64,000 nt of DNA, from contig JAKZAP010000014.1 in the NCBI GenBank assembly GCA_023053575.1, positions 9,734,001 through 9,798,000 on the forward strand. Reading direction: 5' to 3'. The position numbers were made by a program, and so were the translations under genes. Origin of the DNA: Branchinecta lynchi. Lineage: Eukaryota; Arthropoda; Branchiopoda; Anostraca; Branchinectidae. Numbering within the stretch: position 1 is the stretch's first letter; each line of letters begins with the position of its first letter. A model generated the notes under the pieces. That model worked only from the letters and a program-made list of their open reading frames with translations, made no database searches and was not told the origin of the DNA. Below, one piece after another: positions 32,907-44,352 of the stretch.

Positions 32907-33308
32907 ATGCCATTTTTGGACCGGTGTGCGATTACGTGGTCTCTCCAGTTGCGAAGTATGCAGGAGCATGGCAGATTCCGACGCTGACGTCGGTAGCCCT
33001 CGCCAAAGGGTTTGCCTTGAAGAGTATGCATTATCAAAGTCTTCTCCGATTGACCAGTCCCTTCAGCCGGTCTGCTATAGCTGTTCAGGCGATTACTACT
33101 AATTACAACTGGTCAACTGTGGGATATTTTCCTTTTAATCACAAGCCCGACGCGGGTCTCGGTCACTCGGCTTGCTTCTTTATTATGGAAGGAATCATAC
33201 GACTTACCCAAAAGGAAAACTCCGAAGCTGTAAATAAGATGATGCGGCAGGATGATAACTCGACAGTCATTAAGGACAACTTGAAATATCTGTCCACGAA
33301 AACCCGAA
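32907..33308 (+). CDS. Cassette A exon 2: ANF_receptor domain, central part
   Basis: Acceptor tcctcgcttttccag, then 133 codons and donor CGAA|GTAAGT (phase 1). Conserved blocks: GPVCDYVVSPVAKYAGAW (residues 4-21), IPTLTS, LLRLTSPFSRSA, NYNWSTVGYFPFNH, and GLGHSACFF with a second Cys. The GPxCDYxVxPVxxYxxxW signature is typical of invertebrate receptor guanylate cyclases and natriuretic-peptide-receptor-like proteins. The Cys pair and the W-x-x-(V/F)-x-(L/Y) strand are expected parts of the periplasmic-binding-protein-like fold. NWS and NST are possible glycosylation sites. About half the residues match exon B2. It joins exon A1 in phase. No exon 3 of its own was found before cassette B begins, so it must use the exon at 44353, an unseen exon, or be non-functional. 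Confidence 0.86.
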
Positions 33309-33640
33309 GTAAGTTTTGTAATAAGCATAACTTTGTAGTATTTCAGTAAATATAGTGAAGTTATGATAGGCTAGTCCTGCGAAGAAAAATGTCACTTGTT
33401 ACTTGGAACTGGTTTTCGATTTAAACTAATTTTTTAGAGGTATCAAAAAATGTGTGTTGTAAAACGTTGAGTAGGCTGTACTTCATTTCTGTTATGTCGG
33501 ACCTGTGCAATCAAGCTAAAATGTTTTTGGTGAAATTACCCCTGCCGGTAAGCCGGTACTACCAAAGTCAAACTGTGTTTAGTGTGTGGCTATTCACAAG
33601 GACCCTCCTATCATTTCCCTCCTATCACGCTCTACTATCA
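33309..33640. other. No gene seen
   Basis: Sequence after the exon A2 donor; no homologue of exon 3 could be found by eye here or up to 37275. Confidence 0.4.
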
Positions 33641-35048
33641 TTTATCTTGCATCATCTTCTCCCATTAATACCATTAAGGTCATTAATATGCCTGCAAAGT
33701 TTCGTTGTCTTAGTACATCTGAAACTATTCTAACTCGCGACTACCAGAATTCCAGGAAACCCCCTCCAACTCCCCCCACAGAGCCCCGAAACATATGGCT
33801 CCGTCAATTTCGTATCTAGGCCTAATGCTTGTTCTCTCCATTAAGTTCCGTCCCAATCCCTCTGCTTTAAGCGTTTCTTGAGTCCCCCCCCACAGGTATC
33901 GTACCCGACCCGGACTTGACACTGAACCTGAGGGATAGCTTTTTCGACCTGACAAGTTTCATTCAAATCCGATAACCCGTTCAAAAGTTATGCATGCCAC
34001 TAGATTCCGGACTCGCCATCCATCCACCCCCACCCCCGATGGTCGGATCGGGAAACGACTATTCTCAAGTCAATCTGTTCGAATCCCTAACATATCTGCC
34101 AAGTTTCATAGTCCTAGAAATCCGCTAGAAATCCGACCCCCTCCCCAACTCCCCCACAGTGCCCCGGATCCGGTCCGGTTATGTCAATAACAAATGTAGG
34201 ACTTGTGCTTGTTCTTCCCACCAAGCTTTATCACGATCCCTCCACTCTAAGCGTTTCTCAAGATTTCCGGTTCCCTCCTTCAGTTCCCCCCGTGTCATCG
34301 GATCCGGTCCGGATTTAAACTGGGACGTTTGAGACACGAAGTCATCCTAAATATAAGCTTTCATCAACATCCTATCATCCGCTCGCAAGTTAAAACTATC
34401 CCAATTTTTGGCTTCCCCCTCCCTCCCTCCACCCCCCCCCCCCCCTAGATGGTCGGATGGAGAAGTGACTATTTCCTCTTCAATCCCACCGGGTCCCTGA
34501 CAAGCCTGCCAATTTTCATTGTAGTAGCCCATCAGGAAGCACCGAACTCGCGGGATCACTAGAAATTGCCCCCCCCCCCCCCCAACTCTCCCAAAGTGAG
34601 TGGATCCGTTCCGATTATGCCAGTCACGTATCTATGACGTGTGCTTGTTCTTTCAACCAAGTTTCGTCCGGATCTCTTCACTCTAAGCGTTTTCCAAGAT
34701 TTCCGGTTTCCATTTCCAACTCCTCCCCAGTGTCACCGGATCCGGTCTAGATTCAAATGGAAGGTTAGAGACACGAGGTCCTTCCACACATTAAGATCCG
34801 ATCACCCGTTCGTAAGCCAAAAATATCTCATTTTTCCGGATCCCCCTCCCTCCACTCCCCTCCAGATGGTCGGATCGGGGAAGCGATTATTTATAATTTA
34901 ATCTATTCCGGTCCCTGATACCCCTGCCAAGTTTCATCGTCCTAGCTTATCTGAAAGTGCCAGGCAAAGCAAAGCCGCGACCGACAGACCGACTGACGGA
35001 CAGAAATTACAATCGCTATATGGCACGTGGCAGAAGTGCAAGTGCCAG
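33640..35048 (+). repeat. Family B repeat, copy 4, left-truncated
   Basis: Units with 'atatgcctgcaaagtttcg', 'catctgaaa', 'gatggtcggatcgggaaacgac', 'tccggtccgg' and C runs, a GACAGACCGACTGACGGACAG block, and a decayed right stem-loop TATGGCACGTGG..CAAGTGCCAGA at 35019-35048. The TATGGCACTTG left end is missing, so the left edge is approximate. Confidence 0.75.
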
Positions 35049-35326
35049 AAAAAAAGTGGGTAAGGAGATTGCCCTTGTAGAACACAGGCTGTGGGAGGCT
35101 CTTTATCACTTAGACTTAGGGGCTGCAGCGTCGTTTCTACAAGTGAGTAACTTTTATGTAAGTACAGGTGCACTGTATCTACATTAAGAGACAAAGGATT
35201 AAAACCCCTATCCTAGTCGGGTCTATCTCAAATTAACCGGAGGTGGAGCCAGTGCTCAGGGAGGTATAATTGTAGTTTGGTCACATTGACAACCTTGTAT
35301 ATCCAACCAAAACCAAAACCAAACTT

Positions 35327-35344
35327 ACGTTGCCTAGGCAACGT
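35327..35344. promoter_or_regulatory. Perfect X-box-like palindrome (RFX-type site)
   Basis: ACGTTGCCTAGGCAACGT is an 18-base perfect palindrome and contains GTTGCC-TA-GGCAAC, the form of the X-box bound by RFX transcription factors. It lies 1.9 kb upstream of the exon B1 start codon. Such sites often control genes of ciliated sensory cells in animals; any link to cassette B is inference, and a transposon origin of the palindrome is possible. Confidence 0.4.
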
Positions 35345-35516
35345 GAAGTTTTGCATTAACCTTTGTTTGGCTTCGCCGACTAAAGCGTTGCGAGAGCAAC
35401 ACTTAGGTTTCATTTATTCGCTATCGGTTAAATGCTGACCTTGTCAACCCGTCGAGGTGTTTTCAGTATGGTGTTCCAAGAAGAATTATTTAGAAGACCC
35501 AATCCGTAATCACATG

Positions 35517-36240
35517 GCTATCCCTAAGCTTTGAAAAAAAAAACAGAATGTCAGAAGTAGGGACTAAATTGACTTTGCAGCCAGTTTAACTCTATCTTTT
35601 TCAGTCGTAGACATCGTGACTGGTTAAAACTTGGAACATTATCTTAAATAACCATATTGGTGTTATAAAGCTAGCCGTAACTTTTCAGGATTAAAAACCA
35701 AAGATGCCAATCTATTAATTATTGCGAAACTACGTCATTGTTTCAGATTATCGTGTGTATCCATCACGTAAAGACAGAATTCTTAGTTATAATGATAGAC
35801 CAAAGAGACTATTTTCTTATCGTCAGATTTGTAGAGATCAATAAAACTGCACCAATTTACAAAAAAAAAACGAATGACATAATTTGATTGGCTTATCAGG
35901 TCTATTCATTGCCGTTGAAAAAAAAAATTATATCTGTTTTAGTTCAAAAGTTCATCGCCACTTAGAAAGGAGCAAAGAATAAGCTCTAATTTCTTCAGCA
36001 ATGAGAGAACTTTTAAAGTTCAAGAGGCATATCTGATACCATTTCTCTTCCTCAATCCCAAGTGCAAAAAACGGAATCATGGAATCAGCTGGAATCACGA
36101 ACAGAAATAATGGGTAGAAACAATAGATGGCAACACTTTCGGACTCGTGGGAAAATCCCACTTTTTTGTTTCTGTAAATTTGTCTATTTATCACTCGAAG
36201 AAGATATATTGGCTGTTGGGCCGTGGAACTGCCGTACATA
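35517..36240. repeat. Segmental duplication upstream of exon B1 (partner 13840-17580)
   Basis: Matches 13840-14060 and 17160-17580 in order and orientation, but lacks the family B element and the LINE end that interrupt the partner. It ends about 1.0 kb before exon B1; the partner ends 2.6 kb before exon A1. This places the duplication boundary upstream of both first exons. Confidence 0.65.
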
Positions 36241-37275
36241 TTTAGCACTTATAGGTTTTAGACCATCTTCAATCTAAAACTGGTATCGGCCTGCTTACCT
36301 GCTACAACGGATTATTCCACTCGAAAGCTGAAACATGGATTGATGAAAGGAAAGCTCGGCTACACAAGTTCAGATAGTCTCTCTGACACAGGCTGTGCAA
36401 CTCCACTTCACTTCACATATCGTAGGCTCTGGCTCGACGACAAGCAAAAACCACCCTTTTTGGCCCTAGACAAAATTTCTACGGAGCTTTCCAAAATGTT
36501 ATACCAGATTCGTCAATCCGGCCTAAGGTCTACACTTTCCGTAAAAACCGTAGAGGTTAGACCTTTAGTCCCTACCACTTTCTAGCAAAAAGCTGAAACT
36601 TGGTACCAGAAAAAAACACAAAAAAAACACGACAAAACCGAAATGTTGCTCTCGCAACACAACTACGCCTTGGTGTCACATGGACTGTGAGAAGAAAGAG
36701 GACGACTGAGAAGTCGTTTCAGGTGCTACATTTCTGTGGCGCTCGGCGAATTGTTAGCTCAGCTCATATCGCGCTTAGTTTTCAGCGTCAGAGGCTCCCG
36801 AATGTGCACTTTAGAATCAGTTCAACTGGATAATGATGATGCCTTCTAGATCATTTGTTAATATTCCACGCAGTCGGTATTATACGAAAGGATAAGGTTT
36901 GGGAGCCGAGAGTACGCATCAATAGTGATTTTATTCGGAGTACGAACGTAAGCATTAGGATTAGGAGACTGTGAAAGTTTTTGTTTTGTTTGGTGAATGC
37001 TGCGCGGTAACGTTCATTCAGTGCCACCTCTTCTGTTTTGTAATAATGTTTAGTGAAGATGTCACTTGGATAGATTGACGGCAAAACGGTTGCATTGCTT
37101 GCTTCATATGTCAAGTTAATAGAATTTAGATTTTTGCAAAATATCCCAGTTCTTGACGATAAGTGTCTGTGTGCAATTCAGTGAATTATCTACCTGTGTT
37201 GTTTTTGCATATTCATCAATAAAGTCATAAAGTTGGCTGCACTTGTGTCTTCGGTGAGAAATCGTGTGTGGTAAA
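36241..37275. other. Upstream region of exon B1, no recognised core promoter
   Basis: Open frames on both strands show no protein-like pattern. No TATA box can be placed with confidence because the transcription start is unknown. A TTGCTCTCGCAAC hairpin at about 36643-36658 echoes 'gttgcgagagcaac' at 35388. Confidence 0.35.
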
Positions 37276-37684
37276 ATGTTGCTAACCAGGATAGTGATTT
37301 TCTGGGTAGTCTTCTTCGTGATTGAAAATGTTTTGATCATACCTGTGGTTGGGATGAAACGGCATAAGCACAAAAAGAAGCCTAAGAATTTTTACGATAA
37401 AAAGAACCAGGACGACATCAGTTACGACAGCTTTTTTCATAAAAATTCTGGTGCTATGTCAGATGAAGTAACGATGTTGGTTCTGGCCCCGAAAGAGTTT
37501 TTGCCACTTCAGGATTATCAGATGATGAAATTAGAAAAAGTAGTCCCGTCTGTGGTGAGTGCAGTGAGGACTAAGTTAGTTGTTGATTTGCTACCGAAGT
37601 TCAAGCTCAATGTGATTTACCGGGATACAAATTGCTCATCAGTTACGGGACCACTTGCAGCCATGGAGGCGCGTGGAAGTGCAG
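37276..37684 (+). CDS. Cassette B exon 1: signal peptide and start of ANF_receptor domain
   Basis: ATG at 37276 begins MLLTRIVIFWVVFFVIENVL, a basic start followed by a long hydrophobic run, as expected of a signal peptide or anchor. Next is a strongly basic stretch (residues 27-37, KRHKHKKKPK region) not seen in exon A1, then a linker rich in Asp and Ser. The domain proper starts at VTMLVLAPK and includes VVPSVVSAVRT, LNVIYRDTNCSS and TGPLAAME, aligned with exon A1. The donor is GCAG|GTTTGT, phase 1, weaker than the other donors of the cluster but in the same position as in A1. The intron to exon B2 is only 756 bp, against 12.3 kb in cassette A. The role is the extracellular receptor domain of a receptor guanylate cyclase or natriuretic-peptide-receptor-like protein. 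Confidence 0.74.
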
Positions 37685-38440
37685 GTTTGTACTTTTGACT
37701 TTTTTTGTGTTGAAGTGTTGTAGACCTGACGGAGTAATGATGATAACATGATACATCGATCGATTCATTTGGTTTTTTCAAGCAGCCCGAGAGTAACGGC
37801 AAACGTTGAACAAGTCTACGCAGAACCCACTAAAAAAAAAATCTGCTTTAGAACCCTGCTGCGTACTCCAACAATAACCTCAGGAAATGACTCACTCTCT
37901 GAATACTAGCAAAACACTAATTTTTCACCACAGTCTCATCTACACTCGCCAGGCAACTTTAAAATCTTCTAAACAGCTTTCTACTCTCGCTAAACAATTA
38001 CATATGCACCATAATTTCATTCGAACTTCCTCACATCTGATAGAACTAAGGGCCGGATATCCCCCCCCCCCGCACCATTCCCAGTATAATGCCTTCTAGT
38101 CCAGGTTATAGACTATCTGCAAATATTTCCAATAGTGAACTTAAATTCCTCTCATTTAAGACCCACGTACTTACTAAGCTATATGGTCTCATTTCGCGTC
38201 TTCGTGGCCTAAGCATGGTCTTTTACCAATATAGAAGTCGAAATAGCTTTGATAATTCTTTAAGTTTGTTGAAAATGCATGGTGGTGGGAATTCTTCTTG
38301 GAAAATCGTAACCAAAGATCCATTACAACAAACATAAGCTAGGAACTGTTTCTCTTTTCTGGATTAGCGTCCCGATAAGGCATCATGTTTCATAGAAATA
38401 TCTAGAGTAGGCGTTGCATTTACGATTTTTTCTGTTTCAG
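37685..38440. other. Intron between exons B1 and B2
   Basis: Begins GTTTGT and ends tttttctgtttcag. A C run lies at about 38061-38071. No inserted repeat family was recognised, unlike all other long intervals of the window. Confidence 0.6.
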
Positions 38441-38848
38441 ATGTGATCTTAGGACCAATCTGTGATTACGTCGTGTCCCCCGTTTCCAAGTATTCTGCCG
38501 TCTGGAAGCTTCCGCTATTGTCGCCAGCTGCGTTAGGCGACGCCTTTGGGATGCGGGATACGTACTACTCCAGCCTCATTCGTCTTATGGGATCCTTTGC
38601 TCAGTCAGCCAAAACCGTTCATCACATCGTTAAAGCTTTTGAGTGGCAGCGGTTCGGTGTTTTGTATTACGAACATAATCATAAGCTGGGACTGGGACAT
38701 TCTGCCTGTTATTTCTTGCTTGATGCTGTGTATAAAAACCTCAATCCTTACCCCACCGACGTTGCTGTTTTTCATAGGAAGATCTTAAGCTCCGATAACC
38801 ACACAACATGGGAGAGTCATCTGAATTATTTAAGGCAAAATACGCGAA
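38441..38848 (+). CDS. Cassette B exon 2: ANF_receptor domain, central part
   Basis: Acceptor gattttttctgtttcag and donor CGAA|GTAAGT, phase 1 at both ends. The 135 codons run VILGPICDYVVSPVSKYSAVW, LPLLSPAALGDAF, LIRLMGSFAQSA, FEWQRFGVLYYEH, GLGHSACYFLLDAV, and end in LNYLRQNTR. All blocks are colinear with exon A2, with two more codons, and the pattern fits the ligand-binding region of receptor guanylate cyclases closely. The two Cys residues are conserved between A2 and B2; NHT is a possible glycosylation site. The frame stays open some 30 codons past the donor, but that part has no counterpart in A2 and is read as intron. Spliced to 44353-44464 the codon at the junction is ATA (Ile), giving R-I-ILLCGS, in keeping with the family. 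Confidence 0.9.
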
Positions 38849-39609
38849 GTAAGTTTATCGAAGTAAGAGCCCACGATTTTTGTGATCCTCAGACTTGCTT
38901 GATGCCGATTTGTTCAGACGACGATGCTTCACATATTTCTACATATATTAAAGTTTAACTTCCGACACCGAGGTTGATGTCGGATTACGACAACGAGACG
39001 GCCATTGAAAGTAAGATGTCCGAGCAGGTTATGAAATATATCTGCCGAGCACAGCTAGTTTGATATTTCTAAATGCCTTCGAGCTTGTTATTCCGATATC
39101 AACTGAGACGGAGACTTTTTCGGACAGTTAAGTAGCCTACTCAGTCATCTCTGGTAGTACTTATTTGCCACTTTTGTAGGGAATTTTGGTTTAGTGAAAT
39201 GGCAACCCTAGCCTCTGTATAAATGTGAAAATGACTGCTTTCGTGACCCGGGCATTTCTATTTATACAAAACAATCCTCATCCAACACCATCTTTTTCAT
39301 TTGTGGCAAAGCAGATGCCATCTGGTGGCGAGCTCTTAGAGAGATAGAATTAAACAGCATAAATCGGTAATGCCACTGTCGCAGAATCCAGCGATTTGTC
39401 ATACATTTTTGTTTCTTTGACAAAGCGAGCAAGAACTCTGCGACAGTTGCTTACCAGTAAATACAAAAATGAAGCATGAAAATTGAGGCGTATAGTTATG
39501 AAGATGATAAAGCGAGATTTCTCGTTAATAGCTGGTGAAAAGGGCCTGGTTCCTTAGGTGCCAAAAATTTCATTGTTTTTTACTTCCAAAAGTTACACGT
39601 TCCATCAGA
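38849..39609. other. No gene seen (intron after exon B2)
   Basis: Plain sequence without recognised repeats until the family A copy at 39610. Confidence 0.5.
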
Positions 39610-40604
39610 ACAAGACCAAAGGTTTCGATGGGATCCCAAAAGTTCAAATTTGTCCAGACAATTGGGTCTTGTCTTCGCCAGATCCAGTCTTCGCCAGACT
39701 CCTTGAACACTATTACTGTTAAAACTTAGAAACAGATTAGGGCACAATAGCTAATCATATGAGAACAACAAGTTCAGATATGGATTCAGCATGTGTGTTT
39801 ACAATTTTAAGCGATATCTATTTTGACGAAGCAGATCTAAACTTCCTGCCTTACTTCTGCCAATTTTCCGGTTTTGCGGAATTCCGAAACTACTTGTCCG
39901 AAAATAAAGCTCAAAAATGAATTAAGCATGTCTCCTTACCCCTACATCCAACCTCTAATCAACTTCAGATTAAACTTTTACTTTTAACAAATTTTTCGGT
40001 TTCAGCCGGATTCCGAGCGATCTATACGTCCGGTGATAAAATGATTGTCATATGCGAATTCAATAATTCGGGTATCCCGCAAATCGAACATCTTATCAAA
40101 TTTAAATAAAACTTTTACTTTAAAGGATTTCCCCGGTTTTCACCGGATTCCGGCCGAACTAATTGTCCGGCGAGAAAATAATTTTCATATTCGGACTCAG
40201 ACCGTTTCCTTGCCCCTAAATCGATCCTCCAATCAACTTCATATTAAACTTTTGCTTTTCACAAATTTTCCGGTTTTCGCCGGATTCCGGGTGAACTATT
40301 TGTCTGGTGAGAAAGTAAATTTCATATTCGGATTCAGCATGTCTTCTTACCCCTAATTCGATTATTTCATTAGCTTTTGAAAAAAAATGTTTGTTCCCCT
40401 TAATTTCAAACCCCCTCCCCACCCCTAAATATAGAGCTACATAGCCCATCTTCGAACTTGACCTGTACTTTGAACTAGAGAGTCCTCGTGCCAGGTTTGA
40501 TCAAAATATCTCGACCCCTTAGAGAGTCCTCGTGCTAACAGACGGACGGACGGACAACTTTTGCGATGTCATAGGTATCCCTCCACTTAAGTTTTGGGAT
40601 CCGA
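39610..40604 (+). repeat. Family A repeat, copy 5
   Basis: ACAAGACCAAAGG start, three to four units, CAGACGGACGGACGGAC block at about 40540, and an end at GTTTTGGGATCC with the last C changed. Confidence 0.87.
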
Positions 40605-41060
40605 AAAAGTGGCAACACTGATTTTTTGTTTTGTTTTATTGACTGTTTAACCAGAGCAAAATCAAGACAAAAGACTATGGTAATTGCGCAATAGCTGCCT
40701 TTTGGAGAGTAGAGGAAAATAAGTTGAAGTAAGGTGGAAGTAATGTTGTTTCAGTTTAAAAGTTGCATTTTCAGTTGGAATGTGATTGTAACAAGTTATG
40801 GCCCAGGTTGGTTGGCTAGGAAAGCAAAAATTTCTTTCAGCTTTTGAACATTTTTTTTGCATTGTTTTTCAACATTTTTTTTCTGTATTATTTTTTTACA
40901 TTTTTTTTGTTTTTCCTTCTGAAAGTTATGACTTATTTATTTTTGGAGGTCAGGTTCTGCTTTTCAGTAGCTGATGAAAAGTGCTCAAACTTCTGCGGAG
41001 GTTGATACGATATCGTATCAGCCTCCACAAAACGTCATAATACAAATATACATTACATAC

Positions 41061-41350
41061 CTGTTCGAGAAAAGTTATAATTAAATAGTGGCAAACATAA
41101 ACTAGTCATAATGACTAGAGGCCATGTCTTCCGTCTAACTTCCCTGCCTGTGATGGATCCGGGACCATGCCACCTAGTACCAGTCGGTTCTGGGAAGCTA
41201 ATACGCTTCCTGTCATTGTATACTCTGAGCGGAACTGACTGATGAGGAACCGAACCATTCATCTCAACCATAACAACCTTTTTAGGAAGAAAAGATGATC
41301 TGTAAATGGAAATTACACAGTCAGACGCGGGCAGAGTCCCTTTTTGTAAT
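41061..41350 (-). CDS. Possible minus-strand internal exon, unrecognised protein
   Basis: On the minus strand acceptor gcttgttttttgctag is followed by 96 open codons and donor ACAG|GTATGT, both good matches to consensus; the length is 290 nt. The peptide is not low-complexity: it includes KKVVMVEMNGSVPH, RVYNDRKRISFPEP, TRWHGPGSITGREVRRKTW and a Leu/Ile-rich C-terminal part. It would lie on the opposite strand inside the interval between exons B2 and 3. I do not recognise the family. It could instead be a captured piece of an old transposon. Confidence 0.35.
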
Positions 41351-41589
41351 CTAGCAAAAAACAAGCTAGTATACCTTTGATCTACATCTAACGTATTTTG
41401 ACTTTAAAAAATAGTTAAGCTGAATTGGAATAATTTAAGCTAAATTAAATTAAGATAAAGGTATAAATTAAGCTAAGGAAATTTAAGCTATAATTGGAGT
41501 GCCAATTATACTTTTTGTTACAGTTTTTACATTTGCCACTTTGGACCCTGGTCCCTGGAAAGGTGCACCACCTTTCATGGTCAGTCAAT

Positions 41590-41960
41590 TATATGATGGT
41601 GATGATGAAATTTTATTAACGCATTAAACAAGGAAAGGGAAATAGCGCAGTGCAAGAAAGAAAGGAAAAATTAAAATGAGCTTTCGATAACGTAGTAAAT
41701 GCACAGGACAAAAACGAACAAGCAAAACACAAAAAAGGGACTAATCAGGTCTAAAACATCTTCTTCCCAGATGGAAAGTGGAAAGATGGTCAAGGGCAGA
41801 AACAATGAGGTCCTGAGCAATGGAGGATAGCTTTGGACAAGGGTCAGATGGTAATACTCAGGGTAAAAATAAGGTAAAAATAAAGCTAGGATTAAGGTAA
41901 AAATAAGGGTCAGATGGTACAAGTATTTGACAGTGCAGAACAGATTCGTCATCTGCATTT
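41590..41960 (-). mobile_element. Possible LINE 3' end
   Basis: On the minus strand the text runs into AATAAAATTTCATCATCACCATCAT-like triplets near 41590-41620, the kind of tail seen on non-LTR elements. The frame at 41671-41958 is hydrophobic, without a recognised motif. A stretch near 41845-41920 repeats 'gggtcagatggta' and 'aaggtaaaaataa' two to three times. Confidence 0.3.
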
Positions 41961-42172
41961 TGGCTGTAGAAAATATTTAGACTAAGAAAATATTCTTAGT
42001 CAATATTTCTTAGTCCAGTATAATGACGGGATCTAAAGTTTGTTTCGACTTGGCCCCTGTATACTTCGCTCCTTCATTTGCTACAAGAGTTCCCGAGGTT
42101 TGTTTTTTCTCCGTTTGGTTATCAACATACGTGACAGAAATAATTTGGGGTCTGCCTTTCTTTCCGTTGTCA

Positions 42173-42311
42173 GTTTTCGCCTAATGTATGCTTATGACAA
42201 GAGCTTATATCCACCAATGTCCTCTATTATTCTTGTAAAAAGAAAAGAAATCGCAAACAAGACAGTGGTGGACTCGATGAATGATTACCAAAGTCAGTTC
42301 TGCAGCACTAG
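42173..42311 (+). CDS. Weak exon-like frame, unrecognised
   Basis: A ttccgttgtcag acceptor, about 46 open codons (DKSLYPPMSS, VKRKEIANKTVVD) and a donor CACTA|GTAAGT in phase 1, the same phase and sequence form as the ANF_receptor donors. The peptide does not align with exon 1 or 2 of either cassette, so it is listed only because of its splice signals and position in the same interval. Confidence 0.2.
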
Positions 42312-42599
42312 TAAGTAATAGAATCATAGGCGCTGTCTCTTTAATTCAGTGGAAATCAAGGGCTTCATTGAAGGCAAACGTCCCCCTGGTTTCCGAGGGG
42401 ACCCAGAGCTACCCACGGAAAAACACTGTAAAACTAGTTGGCAAGGCACAAAACCGAATTATGTATCAGTCTTCGTGAATGTATTGCTTAAGTTTCGGTG
42501 ACAGGTTGTTAATCACTTAAGTATTTTTGTATCACCTATATAAGAAGACGTTAAAGCGGGAAGACGTTAAAGCAAAGACTTTAAAGCAAAGCGGGCCCG

Positions 42600-42661
42600 C
42601 GACGACGCCGTTGACCCCCCTTCCCCCCCCCCCCCAGGTTTCTGCGAAATAACGCCTCTGA
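42600..42661 (-). mobile_element. hAT-like MITE group 1, end fragment
   Basis: A C run (about 42625-42636) is followed by 'gcgaaataacgcctctg', the inverted CAGAGGCGTTA terminus of the group. The opposite end was not found. Confidence 0.4.
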
Positions 42662-43310
42662 TGGAAACCTCCTGCTCTACCGGCAAAATTATCCGTGAAG
42701 TTGCTTGCTTGACCCCCTAAGACATAATGTAGTGTGAGTGAAAGTTTGGTGTTTTGTTAATCTGATTCGAGCCTACTTCAGTCTTCCAACATTTTCTCGA
42801 ACAAGCTAGAAAATAAAGCTAGTTTACTTAATCATTCTGAATGACTCTGCGTGATCTGTTTATTTATTTATTAATTAACATATTTTGGCGTTAAGCTTAC
42901 TTGTCGCTAAGCAAAAGCGCTGCCCATCCAGTAACTTGCGGGAAGTTGTTACGTTATGAAAGCTTTTCTAAATCACACCCTCCGTATGGAATAGCAGATT
43001 AGGTTTGCGCAAAATGGACTTGGCTGGTGGATTTATACACGCTATCAAGCAACTCGAACTTCTCTGTTCACGTATGCTGTGTTTTTTCATGAAAACTTTA
43101 TCGCCCTTCGCATTGCGTGAATCTCGTGATAGATGCGTTTGTGTCTCAACGCTGTTACGAAAATAACGCGGCGTCTATTTATCTGCGGACAAACGCTACA
43201 TAGTTGACGCGGTCGAATGACGTTGTCTCTGTGAACCAGACGAATTGCCTTAAAAAAGTAGAAATCAAGCCGGTGATTTCTGTATTGCTCCGCCTGTCTC
43301 CTATAGTCTA

Positions 43311-44310
43311 TTTTTGGGATACCAAAACGTATGTGGAGGGATACCTGTGACATCGCAAAAGCTGTCCGTCCGTCTGTCAGCACGATAACTCTCGAAAGGA
43401 ATGAGATATTTTGATGAAACTTGGTATGAGGGTTCTTCACGTCAAGGGAAATATTATAATATAAATATTCAGCCCGATAGCTGAATATTTAGGGGAGGGG
43501 TTTCAAATTAAGGGGCGACAAAAATATTTTTTAAAAGCCAATAAGATAGTCGATTAAGAGGTAAGCCAAAACCGGAAAGTTTGCTTAAGATAAAAGTTTT
43601 ATCTGAAGTTGATTAGATGTCTGGTTTAGGGGTAAGAATACATGCTGAATCTGAATATGAAAATGATTTTCTCGTCGGACAAGAAGATCGCCGGGAATTT
43701 GAGGTTCGATTTCAGGATATGGAAACATTCTGAATCTGGATCTGGAAACTATTTTCTCGGCGGACAAGTAGATCGGCCAGAATCTGGCAAAAACTGGAAA
43801 ATTTGTTGAAAGTAAAAGTTTTATATGAATTTCATTAGGTGTTCGGTTTACGGGTAAGAAAGAATACATTCTGAATTCGTGTATGACAATCATATTCTAC
43901 CGGGACACATAATTCGCCACGAATCCGGCTGAAATCGGAAACTTTGTTAAAATTTGAAGTTTTATCTGAAGTTGATTAGAGGTTCGAGTCAGGGGTAAGG
44001 AGATACGCTGAATCCGTTTTTGAATTTAGATTTTTTGCAAGATAAGTAGTTCGCTCGGAATCCGGCTGAAACCGGAAATTTGGCAGAACTAAGGCAGGAA
44101 CTTTTGTCAAAGTAGATTTGACGCACGCTATATGGGTAAACACATATCGTAAATCCATATTTAAACTTGGTCTTCTCAGATTAACCATTTGCCTTAATCT
44201 ATTTCTAAATTTTATTAGTACAGTGCTCAAGGAGTCTGGCGAAGACTGGACCCGATTGTCTGGATCAATATTAAATTTTTGGGATCCCATCGAAACCTTT
44301 GGTCTTGTTT
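43311..44310 (-). repeat. Family A repeat, copy 6, immediately upstream of exon 3
   Basis: TTTTTGGGATACCAAAACG at the left, decayed units, and GGGATCCCATCGAAACC..GGTCTTGT at the right. Its right edge is 42 bases before exon 3. Confidence 0.87.
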
Positions 44311-44352
44311 GCTTTGGTTTACCAAGGTTAGTAACTTTCAGTTCTATTCTAG

